From positions 186,001 through 250,000 of the forward strand of contig NZ_JANCOJ010000001.1 of the NCBI RefSeq assembly GCF_024295625.1: 64,000 bases of DNA, read 5' to 3'. The stretch is from Streptococcus sp. CF8_St5-11 (GTDB lineage Bacteria > Bacillota > Bacilli > Lactobacillales > Streptococcaceae). Under the pieces are notes generated by a model, which saw nothing but the letters and a program-made list of their open reading frames with translations, searched no databases and was not told the origin of the DNA. Numbering within the stretch: the first letter of the stretch is position 1; each line of letters begins with the position of its first letter. Below are positions 35,456 to 47,805 of the stretch, piece by piece. Position numbers and translations under genes: made by a program.

Positions 35456-36685
35456 TTAGAGGCTATCATAGAGGGTTTGCATCTGCACATCGTCTGGTAC
35501 GATCGCCAAATACTGGTTCGCCACTTCACGCGCCTTCGTCACATCTCCAGCCTCACGCAGCAAATAAACATAGGCTTCGAGGAATTCTGGGTTGTCTTTT
35601 AAATCCTCATAAAGCTCTTGGTAGGCTGAGACGGCCTCTTCTGTTTTCTCCAAAGCAGCCAAGGCACGGGCAATGTTCCACCGAGTGACAACTGTTTCTA
35701 CTTCTTCATTTTGCCAAGCCAAGACTTGGTCAAAGCGTTCCTGTTCTAAATAAAGGGTGGTCAGGCGAAGAGCAATCTCTTCGAGATCATCTGCCACTTC
35801 TTTAGCCTCTAATAGATAAGCTTCTGCTTGCTCAGGCTGGTGAAGTTCATAAGAAAGCTGAGAAGCAAGGAGCTTCAATTGGGCATCAAATGGATTCTTC
35901 TGGATCCCTTGTTTAGCAATCTCAAGTGCTTTTTCACGGTCATTTTCAGACTGTAAAGCTAAAGCATAACCATACTCATAGCCCTCAAAATCAGGCGACA
36001 AGGTATCAATTTGTTTGTAGTAGATCAGGGCTTTTTGGAATTCTTCTTGGTCAGACAATAAGGTCGCTAATTCGTAAGCAATCTGGTCATCAAACTCAAT
36101 CTCCAGAGCTTTCTCTAAGAAGGGAACAGCTGCTTCAAACTTACCAAGATTGGCATAGGCAAAACCAATTCGTTGATAGGTGGAAATTCCTGTTGCTTCC
36201 AAAATCTCCCGATTGTCCAACTGGGCATACTCTTGGATAGCCTCTTGGTAGCGTTCCAATTCCAGATCAATTTCAGCTAGGCCTAATTGAATGATGGGAT
36301 CATCAGACAGACGGGCTGCTTCAACTAATTTTTCACGCGCCACATCTGCTAAGCCTTCCATCTGATAGAGATCCGCCTTAACCAAGAGACTGGCCACATA
36401 CCAGTTAGAGTCTGGCTCAATTTCTTCTAAATAAGCAAAGGCCTCTTCCATTTGACCTTCCTCTGCAAGGATGGTTGCCAAACTTAGATACACTTCTGGA
36501 TAGGTTTCTGCAATCTGTTCATAGATCTCCTTTGCCTGAGGGTAAAAACCGATACTTTCAAGATATTGACCTAAATCCAATAATTGTGCTTCACTATCTT
36601 CTAACAAAGCCTGTTGAAATTGAACTTCTGCTTCTTCTAGCTCCTGCCGATCGAGAGCCTCTACCATTTGTTGACTATGACTCAC
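35456..36685 (-). CDS. Tetratricopeptide repeat protein
   Basis: 409 residues, nearly all made of TPR helix pairs (about ten repeats, for example GISTYQRIGFAYANLGKFEAAVPFLEKALEI). Very acidic, cytoplasmic, no signal. It should act as a scaffold; the partner is unknown. It starts with GTG at 36685 (GAGGAA upstream) and overlaps the AI-2E transporter gene by 11 bp, so the two are co-translated. Confidence 0.88.
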   Translation of the reverse strand: MSHSQQMVEALDRQELEEAEVQFQQALLEDSEAQLLDLGQYLESIGFYPQAKEIYEQIAETYPEVYLSLATILAEEGQMEEAFAYLEEIEPDSNWYVASLLVKADLYQMEGLADVAREKLVEAARLSDDPIIQLGLAEIDLELERYQEAIQEYAQLDNREILEATGISTYQRIGFAYANLGKFEAAVPFLEKALEIEFDDQIAYELATLLSDQEEFQKALIYYKQIDTLSPDFEGYEYGYALALQSENDREKALEIAKQGIQKNPFDAQLKLLASQLSYELHQPEQAEAYLLEAKEVADDLEEIALRLTTLYLEQERFDQVLAWQNEEVETVVTRWNIARALAALEKTEEAVSAYQELYEDLKDNPEFLEAYVYLLREAGDVTKAREVANQYLAIVPDDVQMQTLYDSL

Positions 36686-37850
36686 TGTGTGTTTCCTCTT
36701 CTACTTCATTATGTTCTTCATACAAACCACTGACAACCTTATACCATTCAAAGATAGCTCCGATCACCACCTTAGCAGATGCATAGACTGGAATTCCAAG
36801 GAAAACTCCCCAGATTCCAAACATAGATCCTGACGTCAAGAGCACAAACAAAATGGTAATCGGATGGATATTTAACTGGCTTCCCAAAACCAAAGGTGAT
36901 ACAAAACGTCCTTCAATGGTTTGCTCCACTGCAAATACAATCAAGACCTTGATAAACATCTCTGGTCCTGCTACCAAGCCCAATACTAAGGCAGGTAACA
37001 TGGCTAAGAAACTACCCAAGTATGGGATCAAATTCAAGATTCCCGCAGAGATCCCCAGTGTCACCGCATAGCGCAAGCCAATGATCTTAAAGAAGATGAT
37101 GAACATAATGGCGACGACAATGGCTACCGTAATTTGCCCTCGAACGTAGTTGGAGAGTTGGGTATTGACATCTGAGAGAACTTGTTCAGCCGATTTACGA
37201 ATCTTAGTTGGTAAGAAGCGAACAATGTGGCCCTTTAAATTATTTCCATCTCGAAGAAGATAAAAGACAATAAAAGGCATAATGATCAAGGCAACAATAA
37301 CTTGCGAAGCCACTCCGATCAAGTTGCTGACCCAATTGACAGCCCGCCCAGAGATCGAACTGGCCCAAGTAGTAATATTTGCAGACAATTCCTTGGTGAT
37401 CTCATCTAACTGAGGTTTGATATCTGAGGAGACGCGATTGTCTAGAAAATCGTCGATGGTTGCATTGGCCTTCTCCAAATAGGTTGGCAGGTTATGAAAG
37501 AAACTCACCACTTGTCGTTGGACAGCTGGAATCACGACAGCCAGACCCCAGATTAAGAGCACTGCAATCAAGAAAAAGACGAAGGAAATCGCAAAAATCC
37601 GCTTAAGACCTTTTCTTTCAAGAAAGTCGACAATAGGATTGAGCAAGTAATAGAGCAAACCAGAAATAATGACTGGCAGCATGACAGCTCCTGCAAACTC
37701 AAAAATCGGAATAAAAATAAAGGTGATCTTACTCAAGACCAAGAGGTTCAGACCCAAGAGCAAGGTAACTAAAAATACGGTAATAGCCTTGTTGTCTAAA
37801 AACCATCTAAAAAACCAGGACATACTAAACTGTTTTTCTTTATTATCCAC
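36675..37850 (-). CDS. AI-2E family transporter (PerM/YtvI-like)
   Basis: 391 residues with about eight membrane helices and the family signature near the C terminus (LNLIPYLGSFLAMLPA, HPITILFVLLTSGSMFGIWGVFLGIPVYA). Members export autoinducer-2 in E. coli (TqsA), but others work as sodium/proton antiporters, so AI-2 transport is not certain. GTG start with AAAAGGAG upstream. First gene of a two-gene unit with the TPR protein. Confidence 0.88.
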   Translation of the reverse strand: MDNKEKQFSMSWFFRWFLDNKAITVFLVTLLLGLNLLVLSKITFIFIPIFEFAGAVMLPVIISGLLYYLLNPIVDFLERKGLKRIFAISFVFFLIAVLLIWGLAVVIPAVQRQVVSFFHNLPTYLEKANATIDDFLDNRVSSDIKPQLDEITKELSANITTWASSISGRAVNWVSNLIGVASQVIVALIIMPFIVFYLLRDGNNLKGHIVRFLPTKIRKSAEQVLSDVNTQLSNYVRGQITVAIVVAIMFIIFFKIIGLRYAVTLGISAGILNLIPYLGSFLAMLPALVLGLVAGPEMFIKVLIVFAVEQTIEGRFVSPLVLGSQLNIHPITILFVLLTSGSMFGIWGVFLGIPVYASAKVVIGAIFEWYKVVSGLYEEHNEVEEETHSES

Positions 37851-37881
37851 GGAAAACTCCTTTTCATTTCAACATGTATCT

Positions 37882-37890
37882 ATTTTAGCA
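37882..37890 (-). promoter_or_regulatory. Extended -10 promoter of the AI-2E transporter gene
   Basis: The minus strand reads TGCTAAAAT, divergent from the lactonase promoter. Confidence 0.55.
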
Positions 37891-37961
37891 TTTTTTGAGC
37901 GCGAAGTTACGAAAAAACTAGTAAAATCAGAAAGAAAGGCCCTCTCCTTTTCAACTAGCAA

Positions 37962-37990
37962 TTGCCTTCCAATAGGACCTTTGATATAAT
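37962..37990 (+). promoter_or_regulatory. Promoter of the lactonase gene
   Basis: TTGCCT, 17 bp, TATAAT with TGA before the -10 (extended -10). Confidence 0.75.
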
Positions 37991-38018
37991 AAACCTAACA
38001 AATCTTACGAGGTGACCT

Positions 38019-39029
38019 ATGTCTCAAACCATTTATTTCGGTACCTATACCAAAAAAGAATCCAAAGGAATTTACAAGGCACAATTCGACCCTGAAACAG
38101 GGGCATTGAGCCATCTTGAACTAGTGGTAGCTGAGCCTAATCCAACCTATATCGCTTTTTCTAAAAAAGGCAATCTTTATAGTGTCGGAGCTGAAGATGG
38201 AAAAGGGGGAATCGCTAGTTTTACAGCCGATTTTCAGCCGCTCAATCACGTTGTCGAGGAAGGGGCTCCACTCTGCTATGTCTCTGTCGATGACAAGCGT
38301 CAACTGATCTATGGAGCCAACTATCACAAAGGCCAAGTTCTCGTATACAAGATAGAGGCAGATGGGCGTTTGTCCTTTGTCGATGAGGACACTCACCAAG
38401 GAAGTGGTCCCCACGCCAATCAAGCAAGTCCGCATGCCCACTATGCAGACCTTACGCCAGATCAGTACTTGATCACGTGTGACCTAGGAACAGACAGTTT
38501 GCATGTCTATGATGTCAGTGAGGAAGGAAAACTTACCCTGATCAATCAGTACCAAACAGCTCCAGGTGCAGGACCTCGTCACCTTGTCTTTCATCCCCAC
38601 TACAAGACTGCTTATCTCATCAATGAATTAAATGCCACAATCGACGTCCTCTTTTATGACGGTATGGGTGAATTCGAACACTTCCAAACCGTTTCCACAC
38701 TTCCATCCGACTACGATGGTCAAAAATGGGCTTCTGCTATCAAGCTCTCAGCCGATGGAAAATTCCTTTATGCATCTAACCGTGCTCATAATTCCATCGC
38801 TGTCTTTAAAGTTGTAGCAGATGGCAGCTTAGAACTCATTGAAATTGTTCCAAGCCAAGGGCTCAATCCACGTGATTTCACTATTAGTCCAGATCAAAAC
38901 TACCTCATCGCAACCCATCAAGATTCACCTAACGCAAGCGTCTTCAAGCGAGATCTAGCTAGTGGAAAATTGACTCTCCTATCCCACGACTTCTATGTCC
39001 CAGAGGCTGTTTGTACTGTTTTTCATTAA
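38019..39029 (+). CDS. Lactonase family beta-propeller (6-phosphogluconolactonase type)
   Basis: 336 residues forming a seven-bladed propeller of the YbhE/YkgB family. Typical motifs: IYFGTYTKKESKGIY at the start, QGSGPHANQASPHAHYADL, GAGPRHLVFHP and LNPRDFTISPDQNYLIAT. E. coli YbhE hydrolyses 6-phosphogluconolactone; the streptococcal substrate is inferred. GAGGTGA ribosome binding site. It probably shares no operon with its neighbours. Confidence 0.88.
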   Translation: MSQTIYFGTYTKKESKGIYKAQFDPETGALSHLELVVAEPNPTYIAFSKKGNLYSVGAEDGKGGIASFTADFQPLNHVVEEGAPLCYVSVDDKRQLIYGANYHKGQVLVYKIEADGRLSFVDEDTHQGSGPHANQASPHAHYADLTPDQYLITCDLGTDSLHVYDVSEEGKLTLINQYQTAPGAGPRHLVFHPHYKTAYLINELNATIDVLFYDGMGEFEHFQTVSTLPSDYDGQKWASAIKLSADGKFLYASNRAHNSIAVFKVVADGSLELIEIVPSQGLNPRDFTISPDQNYLIATHQDSPNASVFKRDLASGKLTLLSHDFYVPEAVCTVFH

Positions 39030-39124
39030 GTCGTTTTAGTTGTCAAAGCTCTAAAAAAATGATTAAATAAATGAGAAAAAGGCGCGAGCCTGATTTCATA
39101 ACTTATATTTTAGGAGATCCAAGC

Positions 39125-39310
39125 ATGAATCCAATGGACTTATTTAACCAAGTAAAAGAAATGATCGAAAAGAAAGATTTCGATGCTGCAAAGAAATTTG
39201 TTGAAGACAACAAAGACAACCTCGGTGACTACCTTGAACAAGCAAAAGGGCTTGTTTCTGGAAATGAAATGGTCAGCGGTGCCTTGGACAAAATCAAAGG
39301 CTTATTCTAA
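39125..39310 (+). CDS. Small helical protein of 61 residues
   Basis: A short, highly charged, helical protein (MNPMDLFNQVKEMIEKKDF ... DNLGDYLEQAKGL). The ATG at 39125 has TAGGAG 8 bp upstream; the 18 codons of open frame before it have no ribosome binding site. A strong terminator follows. Not recognised as a named family; codon use and the signals say it is real. Possibly expressed with the lactonase gene 95 bp upstream. Confidence 0.75.
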   Translation: MNPMDLFNQVKEMIEKKDFDAAKKFVEDNKDNLGDYLEQAKGLVSGNEMVSGALDKIKGLF

Positions 39311-39317
39311 TAACACG

Positions 39318-39347
39318 ACTCCTCAACGCTGTAGTTGAGGAGTTTTT
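39318..39347 (+). terminator. Terminator of the small protein gene
   Basis: Perfect stem ACTCCTCAAC/GTTGAGGAGT with loop GCTGTA and TTTTT. Confidence 0.9.
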
Positions 39348-39362
39348 GTTTGGCTCGATAAC

Positions 39363-39390
39363 AAAAAAATCCTTGAGAAAACTCAAGGAT
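39363..39390 (-). terminator. Terminator of eno
   Basis: The minus strand shows ATCCTTGAG, loop, CTCAAGGAT, then TTTTTT, 22 bp after the eno stop. Confidence 0.9.
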
Positions 39391-39412
39391 CTTTTTAGTC
39401 TAGTAAACTAGC

Positions 39413-40720
<1,308 letters not shown>

Positions 40721-40756
40721 TTACTCTCCTTATTGAGTTATATTTTTTACTCCTCT

Positions 40757-40785
40757 ATCATATCGTAATTAGGCTATTTTTTCAA
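40757..40785 (-). promoter_or_regulatory. Promoter of eno
   Basis: The minus strand reads TTGAAA, 17 bp, TATGAT. Nothing else was seen between eno and the next promoter at 40913. Confidence 0.8.
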
Positions 40786-40912
40786 GAAAAAACAAGGAAA
40801 TCTACAAAAATTGAGAAGTTTTTAACAAGAAAACGGTTCCACTTTCTTTTTTTCTTCTATTTCCCTCCTTATTTAATTTTTTCGCATTCTTCTATTCTTC
40901 TGCTGCGCTTTA

Positions 40913-40921
40913 TGCTATACT
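40913..40921 (+). promoter_or_regulatory. Extended -10 set for a leaderless transcript (DUF1694 gene)
   Basis: TGCTATACT ends 6 bp before the ATG at 40928 and no Shine-Dalgarno is present, so transcription would begin at or next to the start codon. Confidence 0.65.
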
Positions 40922-40927
40922 AAGCTT

Positions 40928-41380
40928 ATGACAGATATTAATAAAACAATTTTAGAAAAAGCTGCTGGTCCTACTCGATTCAATCCGGATGAGCAACGTC
41001 GATTTTTGGAGACTTATGAGGAGCGGGTGATTGCTTCATGCACCTTGGAGGAGGCAAGGGACAAGATATACCTGGAGCAGTATTCGACAATCCTCACTGA
41101 TATTTCAGATCGCTTTCATCCTGTTTTGGTCAAGATCTCCCCAGCTTTGGATGAAAACAGCCAGCTACAATATTTGAAAAAAACCAAGGATCTTGGACTT
41201 GTGGCAAGCATCGTTTCGGATGACTGTCGTCATTCTCCCTTTGGTCTCATCATCCATACTGACCACCCATCTGGAATTTCACCAACAAACATGAATCTCC
41301 AGTATCCAAATTTATTTGAAAAGAAAGAAGAGACTGCCAGTCCAGAAAAGAAATCATTTTGGAAACGTCTCTTTAGCTAA
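40928..41380 (+). CDS. DUF1694 (YueI-like) protein
   Basis: 150 residues of the YueI family, structurally related to ribosomal protein L7Ae-type folds; function unknown. Features: RFNPDEQRRFLETYEERV near the start and DCRHSPFGLIIHTDHP near residues 98-113, then a charged tail ending KKSFWKRLFS. Appears leaderless. Convergent with the glycerate kinase gene across a shared terminator. Confidence 0.88.
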   Translation: MTDINKTILEKAAGPTRFNPDEQRRFLETYEERVIASCTLEEARDKIYLEQYSTILTDISDRFHPVLVKISPALDENSQLQYLKKTKDLGLVASIVSDDCRHSPFGLIIHTDHPSGISPTNMNLQYPNLFEKKEETASPEKKSFWKRLFS

Positions 41381-41382
41381 AG

Positions 41383-41424
41383 AAAAACCAATGGAAGGGA
41401 ACATCTCCTTTCCATTGGTTTTTT
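41383..41424. terminator. Bidirectional terminator
   Basis: Long stem AAAAACCAATGGAA/TTCCATTGGTTTTT with T-tracts on both strands, between the DUF1694 and glycerate kinase genes. Confidence 0.88.
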
Positions 41425-42538
41425 AGTTTGCTTTTATTTTTAAAAGGTTCCCAATATTTCGAGCACAGGAAATCAGATTCCTTTCAGCATGAGCGAGTGC
41501 ATCTGCTACCTCACAAGGACCAGGTACGATAGAGAAGGCAGCTTCAATGTGATGACTAGGAAAAGCAGGCAAATCCTCCGCTAAGCTACCACAAATAGCT
41601 ATCACTGGGATCTTCTCTGGTGTTCGTTTGGCCACCCCGACAGGTGCCTTCCCAGAAAGGGATTGGAGATCCATCCTACCTTCCCCAACAACGACTAGAT
41701 CAGCTTTTTGTACTTTGTGATCAAAGTCAATCAAATCGAGGCTTTTTTCAATTCCTGAGGAGATCTGACCACCGGAAAAAGCGACCAAGCCAGCAGCCAT
41801 GCCACCTCCAGCTCCGGCACCAGGCATGGACAATATTCGTGCATCTACTAATTGGTAAAAACCCTGCATAGCCTGATCAACAGCTGGAAACAGAAGGGGA
41901 TTTAATCCCTTTTGCCCACCAAAGATATAGGTCGCTCCTTGACTGCCACAGAGAGGATTGGTTACATCCGTTAAGACTTGGAGCTCGATGTCTTCTAAAA
42001 CTTTTGGAACCGCACTGGTATCTATTCTAGCCACACGACCGAGCGAAGCCCCGACAGGACGAAGCAGATGGCCTTGTTCATCATAGAAGGCTACCCCAAG
42101 TCCAGCAGCCATCCCAATCCCACCATCATTCGTTGCAGAACCGCCAATTCCCACACAGATTGTTTTAACCCCTTGGTCAACCAATTGCAAAATAAGTTCA
42201 CCAATGCCTCGTGTTTCCAGTTCAAGAGGATTGCGTTTTTCAGCTGGGATAGAGCCTAAGCCAACAAGAGAGGCCATCTCAAAAAATGCCATCTCATCTT
42301 TTTGGTAGTAAGCCATTGAAACAGGCTTCCCAAATGGTCCTGTTACCTGAGTATGCTTCTTGGTTAAATTCAGAACTTCAGCAAGTGTATCCATGGTTCC
42401 TTCACCACCATCCCCTATGGGAAGAAGGTCAAAAGTTGCATCTGGTAGAGCCTCTTGAAATCCTTTTTTTAAGGCTTCTGCTACTTGTTTGGCGGATAAG
42501 GATTCTTTAAATGAATCCGGTGCTAGTAGGATATGCAT
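41423..42538 (-). CDS. Glycerate kinase
   Basis: 371 residues of the GarK/GlxK family, phosphorylating glycerate with ATP. Motifs: LLAPDSFKESLSA at the start, LPIGDGGEGTMDTL, GVGGSATNDGG-type loop (VGIGGSATNDGGIGMA) and LVVVGEGRMDLQSLSGK. It overlaps serB by 16 bp and has AGGAAACAGG before the ATG. The product is 2- or 3-phosphoglycerate, linking to enolase encoded nearby. Confidence 0.93.
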   Translation of the reverse strand: MHILLAPDSFKESLSAKQVAEALKKGFQEALPDATFDLLPIGDGGEGTMDTLAEVLNLTKKHTQVTGPFGKPVSMAYYQKDEMAFFEMASLVGLGSIPAEKRNPLELETRGIGELILQLVDQGVKTICVGIGGSATNDGGIGMAAGLGVAFYDEQGHLLRPVGASLGRVARIDTSAVPKVLEDIELQVLTDVTNPLCGSQGATYIFGGQKGLNPLLFPAVDQAMQGFYQLVDARILSMPGAGAGGGMAAGLVAFSGGQISSGIEKSLDLIDFDHKVQKADLVVVGEGRMDLQSLSGKAPVGVAKRTPEKIPVIAICGSLAEDLPAFPSHHIEAAFSIVPGPCEVADALAHAERNLISCARNIGNLLKIKAN

Positions 42539-43191
42539 CCTGTTTCCTTTCTATGCTGGTCTAGAATTTCAAGAACAAGGCTTAGATCGCTCGTTTCAAT
42601 ACGGTATGGAGCTCGTTCGGCTACGATTGGCTTTGCCATAAAGGCAATCCCGATTCCGGCTGTTTCAATCATGGGAAGATCATTGGCACCATCTCCCATA
42701 GCAATCGTCTGACTTCGTGGAATATGATTTTCTCTCGCCCATGTCAGGAGGGAGTCTTTTTTTCTTTCAGGGGTCACAATCTCTCCGAGCACTTTCCCTG
42801 TCAGACGGCCATCAAAAGTCTGCAAACGATTAGCACGAACCAGATCAATTCCTAAAGACCTCGCGATAGGATCGATGACTTCATGAAATCCCCCTGAAAC
42901 AAGGCCAACCTTGTAACCTCTTTGATGAAGTTCAGTGATTAAGGTCTTAGCTCCCGGTGTAACGTCCATCTGCTCTATAATTTTCGGAAAAATAGAGGCC
43001 TCTAAACCCTTCAATAAAGCGACACGCGCCTGTAAAGATGCTTTAAAATCCAACTCTCCATTCATTGCTTGTGCTGTAATCTCTGCTACTTTTTGTCCCA
43101 CGCCAGCTTCTTGAGCTAGTAAATCAATTCCTTCTTGTTGAATCAAAGTTCCATCTACATCCATAACGAGGAGACCTGTTACTTCTTTCAT
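42523..43191 (-). CDS. serB: Phosphoserine phosphatase
   Basis: 222 residues, HAD superfamily, last step of serine synthesis. Motif I is VMDVDGTL, motif II LVSGGFHEV, motif IV MGDGANDLPMI, as in SerB. It lacks the N-terminal ACT-like extension of enteric SerB. First gene of a two-gene unit with glycerate kinase, and both act on serine/glycerate metabolites. Confidence 0.93.
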   Translation of the reverse strand: MKEVTGLLVMDVDGTLIQQEGIDLLAQEAGVGQKVAEITAQAMNGELDFKASLQARVALLKGLEASIFPKIIEQMDVTPGAKTLITELHQRGYKVGLVSGGFHEVIDPIARSLGIDLVRANRLQTFDGRLTGKVLGEIVTPERKKDSLLTWARENHIPRSQTIAMGDGANDLPMIETAGIGIAFMAKPIVAERAPYRIETSDLSLVLEILDQHRKETGCISY

Positions 43192-43216
43192 CGCTTTCCT
43201 TTCTTATTTCTCCCTT

Positions 43217-43245
43217 ACTATACAAAAATAGGGTTTAAATTTCAA
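43217..43245 (-). promoter_or_regulatory. Promoter of serB
   Basis: The minus strand reads TTGAAA, 17 bp, TATAGT, with AAAGGAAAG before the start. Confidence 0.75.
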
Positions 43246-43267
43246 GTTTCAATGATCATTTGAAGAT

Positions 43268-43299
43268 AAAAAAACGACCTCCTAAAAAGTCGTTTTTTT
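43268..43299 (-). terminator. Terminator of ezrA
   Basis: AAAAAACGAC/GTCGTTTTTT stem just after the ezrA stop, with T-tract on the minus strand. Confidence 0.85.
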
Positions 43300-43303
43300 G
43301 TTA

Positions 43304-45028
43304 TTAGAAGCGAATTTGCTCCCGGGTTTTTTCATAGGAAGTAACAAAGCGATCGGTTACACCAGCTTCTACCATTTCCAAAGCATCTGAGATGACTTTG
43401 AAGGAAGCTGCATAGTCGTATTCTCTTTCAAAAATATAGAGTGACTCGTCAAAGGCTGCCTGCACATGATCATCAAAGGAACGATAGCGATTTGAGTATT
43501 GCAACAACTGCTCTGTTAAAGTAGCATTTTGTACAATTCGATAAGTCGCTTCTTCCAATTCATTCATATCATTGGTCAAAATATCTAACAAACGATTGGT
43601 TGATTCGATGTTGATTTTATCCCCTTCCAACTCATCCATCAAAGCCTCTGTATTGTTGCTTGCTGTGAAGAATAATTCCAAGAATTCTTGAGGGATTCCT
43701 GGCAAGTTTCGCTTGTCCATATAGCGTTTAATGGCATGCAAACGGTTGGCATAGATATTGACTTTTTGGCGAGCATTGGCATCGTCTTTTTCAATTTTTG
43801 AAAGGGAATCACTTAAGCTGATTTGCTCATCTTCGATTTCTTTCAAGCGAGCCTCAATAGCTTCTAACTCTTCTTCTACGATAGAATAAGCTTTTTGTGT
43901 TTCAGATGAATCTTTCAAAGCATCTTCTACCACATTTTCTTGTGAAGATAGCTCAGCTTCTAACTCTTTTAATTGTTGACTGAAAGCTTCATTCAAGACG
44001 AATGTTTTACCAAGGCGTTCCACTTCTGCTGCAAGGTTGCTATTGTTATCTTTTGCGTGTTTCAAATAGCCAGGCAGTTGTTTCACTAACTTCTTCACGA
44101 CTTTTTGTGATTCGATTTCACGAGTAAAGATGTGATACAATGCATCGATTTCCTCTTGAATTTGCTCATTTTCGTAAATAGCATTGTCCAATTCAAGCGC
44201 GGATACATTTGCCATATTGTTCTTCAAGGAAGCATGCAACTGTTGGAAACGAGATTCAATATCTGTTTCAGTGAAGTGGTAGCCAGATTCCAAAAGCTTG
44301 CGGTAGCCACTTTCCAAATCCTCTAATTGGTCTGGAAGTTTTGACTGAAGAGCAGTGACAATTTCTGGCACTCGCTCAACAATTTGTTTTAAGGCCACAA
44401 TATGATTCTCAGCTGTATCAAGGATTTCAGCCGCTTCAACAGGGTCACCTGAAGAATTCAAGGTGACAAATTGTGAAAACTCAGATTGAATATTCCCAAT
44501 TTGCTTTTCAATTTCAGGAAGCGCACTGCCATAACGATCTGGGTCTGAAGTGACTTCTTTTTGAAGTTCTTCAAACATATCCAAGGCATGAACCACACGA
44601 CCGCTATTCTTTTGTTCCTGCTCTTCCAGATCAGAAAGGGCTTTGCGAATCGCCTTGATATCTTCGTCGATCAATTGGATCTGACTTTCGATATTGTCAA
44701 TGGCTTGTTTAGCCTTCATGAAACGGAAAGAATTGTTATAGCCTTCCGCTTCAAACAGATTGTTTTCAATATCAGCAAATGAATTTAAGGATAAATCTAC
44801 CCATTTTTGATTCCATTCACGAAATGCAATTTGACTTTGACCAATCAAATGCATGTTTTTTACGGCCTCTACTTCATCGTTGACCGGAAGGTTGTATAAC
44901 TTTTCTTTTCGTTCTTCCAGTGCTGCCAGTAAGGCTTCATTTCGTTTTCTCAAAATGACTGCAACCACATATCCTACAATCAAGATAAGGGCGACAATAA
45001 AGATGAGAACAATTAGTCCACTAGACAT
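43304..45028 (-). CDS. ezrA: Septation ring regulator EzrA
   Basis: 574 residues: one N-terminal membrane helix (about 4-25), then an almost continuous series of spectrin-like coiled coils. EzrA binds FtsZ and controls ring placement and division in Gram-positive cocci. It lies downstream of gyrB, as in related streptococci. Own extended -10 promoter, GAAGGAG ribosome binding site and own terminator. Confidence 0.96.
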   Translation of the reverse strand: MSSGLIVLIFIVALILIVGYVVAVILRKRNEALLAALEERKEKLYNLPVNDEVEAVKNMHLIGQSQIAFREWNQKWVDLSLNSFADIENNLFEAEGYNNSFRFMKAKQAIDNIESQIQLIDEDIKAIRKALSDLEEQEQKNSGRVVHALDMFEELQKEVTSDPDRYGSALPEIEKQIGNIQSEFSQFVTLNSSGDPVEAAEILDTAENHIVALKQIVERVPEIVTALQSKLPDQLEDLESGYRKLLESGYHFTETDIESRFQQLHASLKNNMANVSALELDNAIYENEQIQEEIDALYHIFTREIESQKVVKKLVKQLPGYLKHAKDNNSNLAAEVERLGKTFVLNEAFSQQLKELEAELSSQENVVEDALKDSSETQKAYSIVEEELEAIEARLKEIEDEQISLSDSLSKIEKDDANARQKVNIYANRLHAIKRYMDKRNLPGIPQEFLELFFTASNNTEALMDELEGDKINIESTNRLLDILTNDMNELEEATYRIVQNATLTEQLLQYSNRYRSFDDHVQAAFDESLYIFEREYDYAASFKVISDALEMVEAGVTDRFVTSYEKTREQIRF

Positions 45029-45070
45029 ATAAAAACTCCTTCATCGTATTACTTGAACGTAATCCTAGTA

Positions 45071-45079
45071 ATTATACCA
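45071..45079 (-). promoter_or_regulatory. Extended -10 promoter of ezrA
   Basis: The minus strand reads TGGTATAAT, 43 bp before the ezrA start, inside the 86-bp gap after gyrB. Confidence 0.65.
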
Positions 45080-45114
45080 TAAAATATCCATTAATGGGAA
45101 GCGTTCGGTGAATT

Positions 45115-47076
<1,962 letters not shown>

Positions 47077-47640
47077 CTATTCAAATATAAACTGGTGTAA
47101 GTGGGGCATGGTGTCAAATAAATAGGTTGAAAGCCCTGCAGCCTTCCCAGCTTCAATATCGATCGGACGATCTCCGATGACCAGACCGTCTTGAATGCCA
47201 TATTTTTCCTTCAAAAAAAGCATAGAGGCTGGGTCTGGTTTTCGAGGAAAGCCCTCGTCTGCTGTTACAATCTCCGTAAAGTAGGGTGCAATGCCTGTCT
47301 GTTCAATAAGGGTCAAAACTTGGCGATCCCGATGAGATACCAAAAAATGGCGTCCTCCATGTGCTTGGATCTCTTCTAGTAACTCTTTTGCTCCCTCAAA
47401 TAAGACCGGCTCTTGCAAGCCCAAGGCTTCTTTTTTCTTGTATTCCGTACGAAAATTGGAAATATGAGGGGCAAAGGTTTGAATTGCATCCTGTGTTGAG
47501 ATTTTTAATGCTGCATAAACAGAATCATGATCGGCTTGGATGTGAAAGTCCTTCAATGTCGCTACAAAGGCATTTGTGGACGTTTCGTAATTATCCAATA
47601 GCGTCCCACCAAGATCCCATATAAAATCATGATAATTCAT
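47077..47640 (-). CDS. HAD superfamily hydrolase
   Basis: 187 residues of the phosphoglycolate-phosphatase-like HAD group. Motif I reads DFIWDLGGTLLDNYE: the second Asp of the usual DxD is Gly, so general acid/base chemistry may be altered (catalysis uncertain). Motif II LVSHRD, motif IV VIGDRPIDIEAG. The ATG at 47640 fits the family; a -10 box lies only 7 bp upstream, so the transcript is probably leaderless. It precedes gyrB in the same unit. Confidence 0.88.
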   Translation of the reverse strand: MNYHDFIWDLGGTLLDNYETSTNAFVATLKDFHIQADHDSVYAALKISTQDAIQTFAPHISNFRTEYKKKEALGLQEPVLFEGAKELLEEIQAHGGRHFLVSHRDRQVLTLIEQTGIAPYFTEIVTADEGFPRKPDPASMLFLKEKYGIQDGLVIGDRPIDIEAGKAAGLSTYLFDTMPHLHQFIFE

Positions 47641-47647
47641 AGTCAAT

Positions 47648-47656
47648 ATTATACCA
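47648..47656 (-). promoter_or_regulatory. Extended -10 of a leaderless HAD-gyrB transcript
   Basis: The minus strand reads TGGTATAAT, with 7 bp between the -10 and the ATG at 47640; no Shine-Dalgarno. It sits right after the terminator of the DJ-1 gene. Confidence 0.65.
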
Positions 47657-47676
47657 CAAATGGACAAAAAAAATAA

Positions 47677-47707
47677 GCTAAAACCCTCATTTAGGGGGGA
47701 TTTTAGC
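47677..47707 (-). terminator. Terminator of the rodA/DJ-1 unit
   Basis: The minus strand shows GCTAAAATCCCCC, loop, GAGGGTTTTAGC, then TTATTTTTTTT. Nothing else was seen between this and the DJ-1 stop. Confidence 0.85.
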
Positions 47708-47805
47708 CATTTTTTACGGTCATTTCATTTTAAATCATAGAGAAGTCATTTCCCGTCATAGAATGTAAACTTTCACCAGAAAATATGGTGTCCAAAAGAG
47801 CTCTT

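Noticed and set aside
36675..37850. AI-2 exporter as a firm assignment
   Set aside because: The family name covers transporters with other substrates, so only the family is given.
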